From the NCBI RefSeq assembly GCF_030272615.1, contig NC_081406.1, positions 139,589,361 through 139,653,360 of the forward strand: 64,000 nucleotides of DNA, given 5' to 3'. The notes beneath the pieces were generated by a model, which saw nothing but the letters and a program-made list of their open reading frames with translations, had not been told where the DNA came from and did not search any database. A program made the position numbers and the translations under genes. This document shows positions 11,292 through 21,110 of this stretch, piece by piece; the first letter of the stretch is position 1, and each line of letters begins with the position of its first letter. The stretch is from Cryptomeria japonica. Its lineage: Eukaryota; Streptophyta; Pinopsida; Cupressales; Cupressaceae.

Positions 11292-12383
11292 CATAGTCCA
11301 TTTGTTTGACACTTGGACTCCAACTGTCATCTTTATTGTCATGCACCTCAACTCAATCACTATGTCGGTTTGGACTATGTCATCGAACACAACACACAAC
11401 TGGTGTTCATCTACCGGTTCACTAACCCTGTTGGTTATACCTTAACCAATGAACCTTCAAGCCTTCTCTTTTCTTGCTTACCGATTGACATACTTACCGG
11501 TAACCACCTTGATGACACCATGTCATCAATATTCAACAGTCTCCATCTATGTGCATCTACATTCCATTTGCACTCTCTTTCTATAGCTGCTCAACCTTTC
11601 CTTCTTCTTCATCAGCTCAAACATCTTCTCAACCGGTTTGTCAAAGTGACAAACCCATCACTTATTTACTCTTTTTTCTTTGTCCCCATAGCTCAACTTG
11701 CCAACTCAAGCTGATTAGATGCACATCTCTAAATTAACACACTTGAGGCATCCTTATGTTTCACTGGTTCATCCTGTGTGAGCCTTCAATCACCTACCTT
11801 CTACTTTTTTGTCTTATCTCAGAGGGTTATGATTCATTTCATGTATGTTGGGAGATAAGCTCATAATTACCACTTATCAGTGGAAGTGGATCCTTATCAT
11901 CTATTGATCAATGACTGGTGGGAACCATTTGTCATTACATTGTGCTCAGTCTACTTTCGGTGTTACACTAATATGACTTAAATGTTTGAGCAGACACAAC
12001 TTCAACCAAACACATATGATCTAGTTGAGCACACTCCCTATCAGTCTTCTCTACATCCGGTGACATCATCTGAATCTGGTGGGAGTCCTGCTGATTGACA
12101 TCCAACTACTTACCGGTTTTGTAGTTCTTCATTAGCTCACCCTTCTTTCTCACTAGTCATATGCTTTTCGGTTGACAACAATGCACTGCCAACATATCAC
12201 TTACTGGTTGTCATACCATACCGGTCTCCAATACTTATGTCTTTAACATAAGCCAACACTAACTTGTGTACCGGTAACTCCAATGACCACAATGTTGGTT
12301 GACATCCTCTTCTTACCGGTGACAAGCTATACTGGTAATCTACAATACTAGTTGACCATAATGTTGGTATCCTCCTCTTCTTG
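11292..12383. other. flank of element I, probably the rest of the interrupted minus-strand LTR
   Basis: No gene. The text is rich in ACCGGT and CA/CT words like the stretch left of element I, so it is plausibly the remainder of the LTR into which element I inserted. Two similar blocks (ACAATGTTGGTTGACATCC near 12290 and CATAATGTTGGTATCCTCC near 12358) form a loose direct repeat. The plus-strand open frames here look like chance frames. Confidence 0.35.
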
Positions 12384-13787
12384 GGAAATATTGCATTTAA
12401 ATTTGTAATTTTGTTTTCTTAGCAATGTTGGAAATGGGCATTTGAATGTGGTTTTATGACTATAATTTCCTTATGATTGTTTTATGAAATGGTTATTATG
12501 TTGTGTTGGTTTGTATTTCTCTTGTAAACCCTAGTTTAGGTCCTCATAGAGTTTGGAGTCCATATGCTATGATCTGCATTTGTATGGTTGTATCTGTGAC
12601 ACATTTTTGTTCATGTATTCACTGGTTGAAGGCATATTATTGGTTTTATGGTTTTTTTGATCGAATGTAAACCCTATTCTATATTTAAGAGGGTCTCTTA
12701 CAAGTTCTAAGTCAGTTTTAGACCCTGTTTGTGCCTTTGTCCAAATCTAGGTATGTTTAATTATCTTATTTTCCCATTTTGCAAATGTTGTTACCAAGTT
12801 ACAAAAGTGCTAAAACAAGTGACAAAAGTGCCACTATGGGAGTCAAAAGTACCAGAGTAGAAAAAAAGTGCTAAAACAATGCCAACACATTTTGGGATGT
12901 GGTTTTGACCTTCTGAGTGGACTTTTTTTGTTGATTTTGGACTCCAGAGGTCGAGGTTTGTTGTATTGATGATTTTTCGGCATTGATTCATGCTTTTAAG
13001 GTATGTTTGGATCCTACTTGGGTTCCAGCAAGTATTTTTACACTTGTTTTTTTAGGTTAAAATGTTTCTCCAAGAAGATGTGTGCATCCCTTGTTGTTGA
13101 GGATGAGTATATGCAGATCCAACGAGAGGTTATCTTGTGCCTCGCTGTTGAGGACTATGTGATATTATTTTATTTATAGTATTTACCTATTTTTGTGTTT
13201 ATATCACTTTTGAGTCTCTTTTTATTATTGCATTATGATGCATTGAGCTTATGGCATGATCTTTTTATATGGATTTGTTTGTATGTTTATAAATTGTCCT
13301 TTATGAATCAATTTTGTATCAGATTTGTGATGATTTTATTGGATGCTTTTCATACTAAGTCTCATGTTATTGTAAGATGTATCTTGTCATGTTTTTACCC
13401 TATGGTCTTGGTCCATGTTGGGGGAGTGGGCTCTTTCATGTGTTGGCCTAGGTTATGAGCACTAGATCTCTAGAGAGGGGGTCTAGACCTATGGAACCAC
13501 ATGAAGAGTTTATGATTTAATTTGAAAGTGATAAAATTATTAATAATTGATTAGTGAACTGGATATTTAGGGGTTCACCTAATCAAGATAAAGAACATGT
13601 TGTTGTATGCTCCAATTGGACAAACCGATTGAGAGGGTTTCAAGTTCCTAGATTGGGAAGATCATTGGAGCGGTATACCTGACCTTCCTTGAGTGACTCC
13701 AAGGTGGAGATAGATGCCACATGATTTTAGCATGTGATGACACTATACCCCACATGTGTCCATTATCCATATGCCCTTGTTGTTGAT
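12384..13787 (+). repeat. 1.4-kb dispersed repeat, copy A1 (truncated)
   Basis: Matches 35020-36450 along its whole length, from ATTGCATTTAAATTTG to CCCTTGTTGTTGAT, by eye at roughly 90%. It contains no convincing gene. The match stops at 13787, where element II sequence takes over. The two blocks share TGAT at the joint. It is probably part of a long LTR or untranslated region of a larger element. Confidence 0.7.
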
Positions 13788-14062
13788 ACCCTGTTTCAAC
13801 TCACTAAAATTAGCAAGCCAAAACAGGGGGGGGCATATAGCTACCCTCAAATTTTCATCACCTTCCTTAGTAAGCATTAGGTGATTTTGTGATCTAACGT
13901 GTGTTTTGTAGGGTGCGGTTCCTAACTGTGTACTGCAGATACCACTGGGGGCTTCGTTCGACAGACTTATGGATATATCCTTTTTCAAATAATGTTTACT
14001 TTTCTGTACTTTAGCTTGCATATGCACGTAGTGTTCATATGACCGCTAAAGTGGGGGCTAAA
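13784..14062 (+). repeat. duplicated 3' end of element II internal region (including PPT)
   Basis: Nearly identical to 20831-21110. It ends with GCTAAAGTGGGGGCTAAA just before the 5' LTR. A PPT upstream of a 5' LTR is unexpected and points to a tandem LTR-internal-LTR-internal-LTR ancestor cut at 13784. The alternative is that the LTR starts at TGATACCCTG (13784/20831). Confidence 0.65.
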
Positions 14063-15738
14063 TGTAGCGTCGTAAATTGTACGCACTTGCTAGGGTGGTA
14101 CAATTTCACACCTAGTTTAGCACCCGCCTTGGCGCATTTTGCATTTTGCATTGCATTTTCCCTTTAGCACTTAATTAATTAAATTAATTAGGTCTAAGGT
14201 TCTATTTTATCATCTCCCATATCATAAAGTTGGGCCCTTTTCATTAAAGTGTGCCCCTTTCATTTTATTCTTCCAATACATCATTTAATCAAAAACCCTA
14301 ATTAGGTCCTATTTTGAACTTGGGGGCTTGATTTCAGGGGTCAAAACATCTCAAAATTAGCTGTAACTTCGGGATTCTCTCTAAAATCATCATATCCGAC
14401 GGCCCTGAAAATTTGGTGAAAAGTTGTCGGGACCATGGCGCCCGGAGTGCACATGGTCTCGGACATTTTTCCCGAAATTATAGGAGCACAATCCAATCAT
14501 AAAATAAAGCTTAACCCCAAGAAATTGGCAAGAGATTCAATCTCTAGGTCGGCCAAAAGTTGAAATTAAGACCTAGGGTTTCATATATAAGAGCTCTCTT
14601 TCTTCATTGGAAAGGATCTGGATTTTTGGTTTTCAAGGGCCTTCTATGCAGCGAAAGAGCAGATCTTTGAAGACTTCAAAAACATTCAACATCCACCCAT
14701 CAAGCATTCATCAATTTCATTCATCCATTTAGGGCTTTGAAGACATTGAAGAGCAATAGGGGATCACCGACTGAAGATTGGCTTATACCCCTCCCTTGGG
14801 GTTGGGTATGATTTCATGTTGTTTTCATGTCTTTGCATAAGCCTCATTATATCACTTGTAATCATGCTTTAGATCTCTTTACATTTTGATTTGGAGCATT
14901 TACATTATCATTTACAAGCAATTAGGGTTTACTTTCTAGGTTGCTCTAGTTTGCTTACTTGCATTTTAGGATCTTGCACACACACAAGGTCTGCACACAC
15001 ATTACTTTTACAATACAACTTGGCTATTCATGGAGGTGGAAATCACCAAAGCGGGGGTTTGACTAAGGCAAAACCCTATATAGCCGCCCACCACAACTTT
15101 TCAGATATAAGTGCAGGTTTCAGAATTCGGACGACGCTGCAAGTTGCAGATCCGGAAGAAGCAGACCGAGACAGAACTTCACACCAAATTGCGGAGCAAA
15201 AGACTAGGACAGGGGCGTGGGGTTCCCTGGTCCTGCCAGGATAGGGGCGCTGGGCACCCTGGTCCCTATGACAGGGGTGCTGGGCGCCCTGGTCCCTCTG
15301 TCAGACAGCGAGTTTCAGCATTTTTGACAGCTATTCAGGTTGCAAAACAACAATTTTAGGAGCAGTTTTAGGGGCAGAATCTGGACAGTGGTGCCCGCAC
15401 CCCCGTCCCAAACATTTTCATTCATATTTTAACACTGAGTACACATTTACATTCTTGTCTTGTCCTTGTGTTTACAGCTTTCCATTATTTAAGTTCAATT
15501 CTACAAATCTTGTTATTAGTTCATACTTGCACTTTGGGGTTTGGGATTGAACTTGCATCATTTTATCTTTCAAGTACAACAAAGGAATAGAAATCCTAAT
15601 AGGTATCCCGTGGCTCTCTCTTCCACAAAAAGAAGTATCCAATTGTGTGATACCTCTAGGCTTTTTCGTATTCCACAAATGTGTGATTGAAAGTGAGATT
15701 AGGGCATGTTTGCTTAGTGTCACTTTTTCCCCCACACA
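14063..15738 (+). repeat. 5' LTR of element II
   Basis: Starts TGTAGCGTCG and ends CCCCCACACA, and matches 21111-22756. The core promoter candidate TATATAA is at 14584, followed about 30 bases on by TTCTTCATTGG. It carries an extra 30-base GC-rich unit (about 15240-15300) missing from the other LTR. Short frames over that GC-rich part are not called. Confidence 0.8.
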
Positions 15739-15741
15739 TTT

Positions 15742-15759
15742 TGGTGAACCCGACGTGAA
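15742..15759 (+). promoter_or_regulatory. PBS of element II, tRNA-Trp type
   Basis: TGGTGAACCCGACGTGAA begins three bases after the 5' LTR. From general knowledge of plant tRNAs, it complements the 3' end of tRNA-Trp (…CACGTCGGGTTCACCA). The match to that tRNA is recalled, not computed. Confidence 0.6.
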
Positions 15760-16059
15760 CTCCAATATTCTCTAATTCTGATTTATGTTTTCAAATTTGA
15801 GTGTTTATGCTATTTCAAATTCAAATTTGTATATACAAGTTTTAATTTCTTGCAAAATTCAAAAATTTAGAGGAAATTTTTGCTAAAATTCAAAGTTGAA
15901 CTTGTGGATAGCTTAATTAATTTCAAATCTGATTTAGGATCTCATTTGAATCATAAATTTCATTTTCTAAATCTACATTCTAAGTGCTTGCATTGGTTAA
16001 AATTAAACATTTCCTTCTATTTTGCATGTCTTATCATTTGAAAGAGGAAAATTGTTGTC

Positions 16060-17601
16060 ATGATGCATTCATTTGATAGTGGGTTAGCTTCCCTTGTTTC
16101 AATTTTTCCTTCTCCTAAAGAACCACCCCCCATCTATAACAACATTTTAGTGCCTAAAAGAGTTGCTACCAATCCCTTTGAGACTCTCCCATGCTCTAAG
16201 GATGAAGACTTTAAGAGTGATCTTGACAATTCTCCTAAAATGTGCCCTTCCTATTTAGCTATCCTAGAGGAAGAGAATGATATCATAAACACCTTTCTTA
16301 ATGTTACTTCATCTTCCCTACATGATGCCTCTCTAAGTGAAGAGGTATTGATGGACATTGACTTATTTTCTCCTAAAGTTGGTCCTTCCAATGGGGGCAT
16401 GTTAGTGCAACAAGAGGTTATGAACACTTCTTTCAAAGATCTCCTTCCTAAGCATGAATCTTTGGAGAAATATGTTCATGTTCCTCCCAAAAAACACTCC
16501 CTTCATGAGGATCCTTTTGTGCAAGAAGATGACATGATCCCTACATTCCCTAGTGATGGCATTTCCTTTTCCAACAAAATTCCCACTAGAGATGATGAAT
16601 TAATGATAAATGCTTACCCTTCTCCTAAAGTTTGTCTTACCCATAAGCATCCCTTAGAGAAAGAAGATGAAATAATAAGCAATTTCCTTAACTCTCTCTC
16701 CCCTAAAGATCATATTGAACATATTTTGAGGAAAGAGGATGAGTTTAACACATCTATTGATGCTCTCCCTCCTAAGGATGAGGAATTAATAAACAATGTT
16801 ATCTCCTCTCCCGAAATTGACAATACTTCAAACATTCCTTTCAACAACTTCACTATTTGGGATGAACCATTAGAAGAAGGTGTAGATTATTCTCTACCCC
16901 ATGAGAGAACCCTAGCCAAAGGGGATGAAATCAAGATTGAAAACTCCCTTGATAGTTTCTCACCTTCCTTGAATCTTAATTATTCTCCCTCTAAAAATAA
17001 AGCATCTCCCTCTCCTCAACTTGGTTCTACTCATAAGGATACCCTAGTTCAAAGCAAGATGGTTAACATCTCTTTCAAAGATCTCCCTCTCAAAAGTGAG
17101 ACTTTAGAGAGTAATGTTGATCCTTCTCCTAGAGAGTTTATTCCCCATGTAGATCCTTTGATGATAGAGGATGATATGACCTTTCCTAGTATTACTCTTC
17201 CTACTGGAACATCAATGCCTACCCCTTGTCTCTCTCCTAAAATTGATTTAATCCGTGATAAGATTTTAGTGCAAGAGAAGACTATCAACAATTCTTCCAA
17301 CACTTTTTTTCAATCCTCTAAACCATCCTCAATCAATTTGATACATGTGAATGAAACACCTAACAAACCTCTCTTCACTATCCAAGGTGCTTGTCCTTCT
17401 CAAAATTATCAACCTTTAAATAAGCCTATCTTAGTGGTTCAAGGTGGTTATGCTAATGATTCTTTTTGCACTCCTAAGAAACCTATTATTACTGTGCAAG
17501 GAGGTTATTCTACTAAGAGCCCTTATGAGTATGCTAAGCAACTGACTAGAGAGAGTTATAATGCGGTTGCTCATACCTATAATACTAGAAATAATAGGTA
17601 G
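16060..17601 (+). CDS. repetitive N-terminal protein of element II polyprotein, no gag motif
   Basis: Open for 513 codons from the first ATG after the PBS to TAG at 17599. The same frame continues without shift into the protease ORF, so the two were probably one polyprotein. Residues about 20-420 repeat a loose theme in which an SPK or PPK triplet, a hydrophobic run and an acidic EDD/EED patch recur every 35-45 residues. Residues 436-492 (17365-17535) hold three 19-residue units of the form KPI..VQGGY. It ends in a basic Y-N-T-R-N-N-R stretch. No capsid region or CCHC knuckle is visible where gag is expected. It could be a diverged gag spacer or a lineage-specific structural protein. The function is unknown. 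Confidence 0.65.
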   Translation: MMHSFDSGLASLVSIFPSPKEPPPIYNNILVPKRVATNPFETLPCSKDEDFKSDLDNSPKMCPSYLAILEEENDIINTFLNVTSSSLHDASLSEEVLMDIDLFSPKVGPSNGGMLVQQEVMNTSFKDLLPKHESLEKYVHVPPKKHSLHEDPFVQEDDMIPTFPSDGISFSNKIPTRDDELMINAYPSPKVCLTHKHPLEKEDEIISNFLNSLSPKDHIEHILRKEDEFNTSIDALPPKDEELINNVISSPEIDNTSNIPFNNFTIWDEPLEEGVDYSLPHERTLAKGDEIKIENSLDSFSPSLNLNYSPSKNKASPSPQLGSTHKDTLVQSKMVNISFKDLPLKSETLESNVDPSPREFIPHVDPLMIEDDMTFPSITLPTGTSMPTPCLSPKIDLIRDKILVQEKTINNSSNTFFQSSKPSSINLIHVNETPNKPLFTIQGACPSQNYQPLNKPILVVQGGYANDSFCTPKKPIITVQGGYSTKSPYEYAKQLTRESYNAVAHTYNTRNNR

Positions 17602-17748
17602 CCTAATCCTCCTCCAGTTAGCCCAACTTCACTTCCTCCTTCCCAACCTATTCTTCCTCAAGCTCCTCGTATTTCACAAGTTCTTGGTAAGGAATATGAT
17701 CTCATAGAACAACTTAAAACTACTCCTGCTAAGATATCCCTTTGGGAT

Positions 17749-19278
17749 TTGATCCAAACTTCTTCTGCTCATCATGGAATGTTACAAGATGCCTTGAAAG
17801 ATTTGAATGTTCCTCCACCTAATACATCTAGTAATATAGTGTCTCTGGTTAACTCTGTGATGAATCCTAAAGCTCAAATTGTGCTTACTCAAGATGAGTT
17901 GCCTACTAACGAAATTCAACATCAATATGATCCCTTGATGATTGTGGTTATCATAAATGACACTGCTATAAGACGAACATTGGTAGATAATGGTTCTGGC
18001 CTTAATATGTGTAGCATTAATCTATTACATAATATGAATGTGGATACATCCCTTATTGAGCCTGACTCTCGTCCCATTCAAGGCTTTGATAATGTGGCTA
18101 AGTCTTCATTAGGTATTATCACCTTACCCGTCATGGTGGGACCTGTTACTTTGCCTACTCCTATCCATGTTATGTCGGGAAATCTAACATACAACTTGTT
18201 ATTAGGGAGACCTTGGATTCACAGTATGCAAGCTGTCCCCTCTACATTGCATAGACAAGTTAAATTTATTTATAACAATAAGACATATACCTTGATAGGT
18301 GATACTAATTTTCAAGCTTGTTTGCAAACATCTACTTCCAAAGGGAGTTCTTCTAAGCCTTCCTCTTCTAGTGATGACTCGTTAAACAAGATACCTATGG
18401 ATGAATCACCACCCTCTGATAATCAAAATTCTGTGGATGAGCCTAAAGTTCCTGAAGAAAATTCTTCTCAACTCGAATCTACACATGAGAGGGCTTTTGA
18501 TCCTGAGAAGGTTCTCGTAGAAGACGATTGGGGATCTCTTGATTTTAATCCCACCTTTGTAGGTGAGTATAGGGTTCCTCCTAGAGAGCTTAAAGTTAAA
18601 AAGAAGGAAGAAACTAGAGATCAATCAGTCTTACCTGAACCTATGAGCAATAATTTTGTGGCCGCTTCTCAAACTTCTTCTCCTCACACCTCTAATTCTG
18701 AAGAATTTGATTCTTTGTCTTATGAAAAACCACCTTTTCTTTCTGAAATGGCTAATTGTTATGGTCGTGGTTTTCATATTTTGGCTAAGAGTGGCTATAG
18801 TGGAAATGGTTGTGGCACAAATGAACAAAGAATTAAAGTTCCTTTAGAACATAACATGCATGAATATTCATTTGGACTTGGATATAATCTTTCTAAGCCC
18901 ACCAAAGCATCTAAAAGACCATCTCTCAATGTGAATGCTATATTTAGTAGTGATGATGATCTCACTTTAGCTAAATCATCTTCTACTTCTATCAACTCTC
19001 ATTCCCCTCATAAGGAAATCTTGGCGATGAACAACTCTGTTTATGAATGCCCTCAAATTTCTAAATCCACTTATGAATCTTTATCTCCTATTCATCATAA
19101 AGTCCTTTCTTCCAGGGATAAGGCTCTAATAAATTACACTCATCCCTCTTCTAAGATTTCTTGTGACTTTCCTTCTTCAATTTTTATCATTTTATACATG
19201 TTTTTGATCTCACTTATAATTGAGCATTTAGCATGTCATATTCAAATACCTCATTCAATCTATCATGTCTTTAAATAA
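17749..19278 (+). CDS. retropepsin-like protease with G-patch-like segment, element II
   Basis: The frame is open from 17602; the first Met is at 17749. Before that Met lies a Pro-rich linker and a YDLIEQLK...ISLWDL stretch that commonly precedes the protease in one group of plant Ty3/gypsy elements. The aspartic protease active site is LVDNGSG at 17980-18000 (Asp at 17986), and the LLGRPWIH motif near 18205 closes the fold. In this group DNG rather than DTG is usual, as far as I recall. A Ser/Pro-rich acidic linker leads to a glycine-rich G-patch-like segment (about 18760-18890) that would bind nucleic acid. The ORF ends in a hydrophobic tail at 19278. Reverse transcriptase should follow but is absent. 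Confidence 0.7.
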   Translation: MIQTSSAHHGMLQDALKDLNVPPPNTSSNIVSLVNSVMNPKAQIVLTQDELPTNEIQHQYDPLMIVVIINDTAIRRTLVDNGSGLNMCSINLLHNMNVDTSLIEPDSRPIQGFDNVAKSSLGIITLPVMVGPVTLPTPIHVMSGNLTYNLLLGRPWIHSMQAVPSTLHRQVKFIYNNKTYTLIGDTNFQACLQTSTSKGSSSKPSSSSDDSLNKIPMDESPPSDNQNSVDEPKVPEENSSQLESTHERAFDPEKVLVEDDWGSLDFNPTFVGEYRVPPRELKVKKKEETRDQSVLPEPMSNNFVAASQTSSPHTSNSEEFDSLSYEKPPFLSEMANCYGRGFHILAKSGYSGNGCGTNEQRIKVPLEHNMHEYSFGLGYNLSKPTKASKRPSLNVNAIFSSDDDLTLAKSSSTSINSHSPHKEILAMNNSVYECPQISKSTYESLSPIHHKVLSSRDKALINYTHPSSKISCDFPSSIFIILYMFLISLIIEHLACHIQIPHSIYHVFK

Positions 19279-21095
19279 CATTAATGGCTGTTATGTTGCT
19301 CATCATTATGTGACATTAGTAGCTCATTTACTAGGGGCTCATTGTCATTCATGATGGTACAATTTCAAGTGCAATCATATTTTTGAAGCAACATAATAGC
19401 CTAATTTTTCTATGTTATCTCTTGTTCCTATGGGGTAATAGTGTGGAAATGTTTATCGTCTTTTCTTTAGAATCCTCTTTTCCTAGATATGGGAGAAGAT
19501 GTGTATTCTCTTTCTTATCCTACCCACTTCTTGTGAGGAGCATTTTACATAAACTAATATCTTGCTTGCATGAACTCATGTGAGTATGTAGTACATTTTG
19601 TTCATGTCTAAATCTCTCCCTGGAAGATTGTGTAAGTCCTTCTCATTGTCCTTATCCTTGGGAGGCAATGATCTTTCCTTATTTTTATCTAAGGATCCAC
19701 TTTTTCCTATTTTGTGGATGGTGTGAACTTTATTACTTGATGTTATTCCTTGTATGCATTTGTTGTTGTTTGTTCAAGGATTATTTCTTACAAGAGGTGT
19801 AAGTCCTTGACTACAACCTCTTTTGCACTTGGTAAAATACATCCATAATGAATTCACTCTCCAAATTGGGTTAAAAAGAGCGTCATCCTTCATTAAGAAT
19901 CACTTTCACCTCGAAAAAGAAGGAAGTATTGCATTCTTATTCTCTTCTTTGTCTTATTCTAGAAGATGTTATATCTGTCTAAGACAATTCCTCTCAGGGA
20001 TAGGTGTCTTTTGTACAAAGATTTCTTCTCCTCTAAGGATCTCCTTTACACATACTACAAGATATCCCTTTTCAACTATCTTATCCTTGCTTAAAGAGTG
20101 CAAAACTCTCTTGCTTGGATCTATGACATTGTTGCATTTTTGGGGTATCTTCTTTTGTGATGAAGGTAGGTATCCTTGTTCTACTTTACTTATGACATAA
20201 ACATTACACTTTTTGAGCAATGGGTCATTCTCGGAACCAAAGCACAGACTCTTAGAGCGAGATGTCTCCATTTTTCTTTTATGCAAGGTGATTATTCTCG
20301 GAACCAGAGCACAGACTCTTAGAGTGAGATGTCACGCTTTTGTACTATACATATACAGGTTGTAGCATACTCGGGCATAGACTCCTATGAGGTGCTTCTA
20401 ACCTCCCTTACACACACATGCATGAGGTTGAGTGGAACTAGCAGCATAAGGCTAGACTTTCTCACTCTCCTCACTTACATGGATCACCTAGACAGACTCT
20501 TAGGGCTAGTTTTCCATGTCCTTTTCCCATGGATCACCTAGACAAGATCTAGGGGTGAGAAGTCCATGTTTTCTCTCTCACTATTCTTCTCATGGATCAC
20601 CAATGTGTGTATTCATGCTTTTTTCCTTTCTTTTCTTCTCTTGGCATTGTGTTTCCATTTACATCCTTCATCTTGTGTTAGAGAACTCTCAAATCCTCAC
20701 TCTTTGTTGTGTTGGAACTGAGATTTAGTCCTCTTTCTTACCAAATGATTCTCCATTAGTTTTTGATCTCATATCAAATCTTCTTGTGAGCATTTGTCAT
20801 CAATATTCTTTAACAATTCGAAGTGGTAAACATGATACCCTGTTTCAACTCACTAAAATTAGCAAGCCGAAACAGGGGGGGCATATAGCTACCCTCAAAT
20901 TTTCATCACCTTCCTTAGTAAGCATTAGGTGATTTTGTGATCTAACGTGTGTTTTGTAGGGTGTGGTTCCTAACTGTGTACTGCAGATACCGCTGGGGGC
21001 TTCATTCGACAGACTTATGGATATATCCTTTTTCAAATAATGTTTACTTTTCTGTACTTTAGCTTGCATATGCACGTAGTGTTCATATGACCGCT
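19279..21095 (+). other. 3' internal region of element II, no pol domain
   Basis: 1.8 kb without RT, RNase H or integrase motifs in any frame. The short frames (for example 19823-20200) show no family features. It contains the tandem units at 20227-20333 and two CATGGATCACCTAGACA blocks (about 20478 and 20523). It looks like a noncoding remnant left where pol was lost, or sequence taken up by a non-autonomous lineage. Confidence 0.6.
20227..20333 (+). repeat. 40-bp unit repeated twice, period 67
   Basis: ATTCTCGGAACCA then A/G, followed by AGCACAGACTCTTAGAG, occurs at 20227-20266 and 20294-20333 with only a few changes. Looser GACTCTTAGGG-type copies follow near 20495. Confidence 0.7.
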
Positions 21096-21110
21096 AAAGT
21101 GGGGGCTAAA
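21096..21110 (+). promoter_or_regulatory. polypurine tract of element II
   Basis: AAAGTGGGGGCTAAA directly precedes the TGTAGCG start of the 3' LTR and would prime plus-strand synthesis. An identical tract stands before the 5' LTR at 14048-14062. Confidence 0.7.

Noticed and set aside
3466-11296. CACAA/CATAG as a target duplication of element I
   Set aside because: Two of five bases differ and no better alignment of the LTR ends was found, so it is not claimed.
14891-15359. Plus-strand frames in the LTRs of element II (also 21939-22377)
   Set aside because: LTR sequence with GC-rich repeats; no domain, and the duplication is explained by the LTRs.
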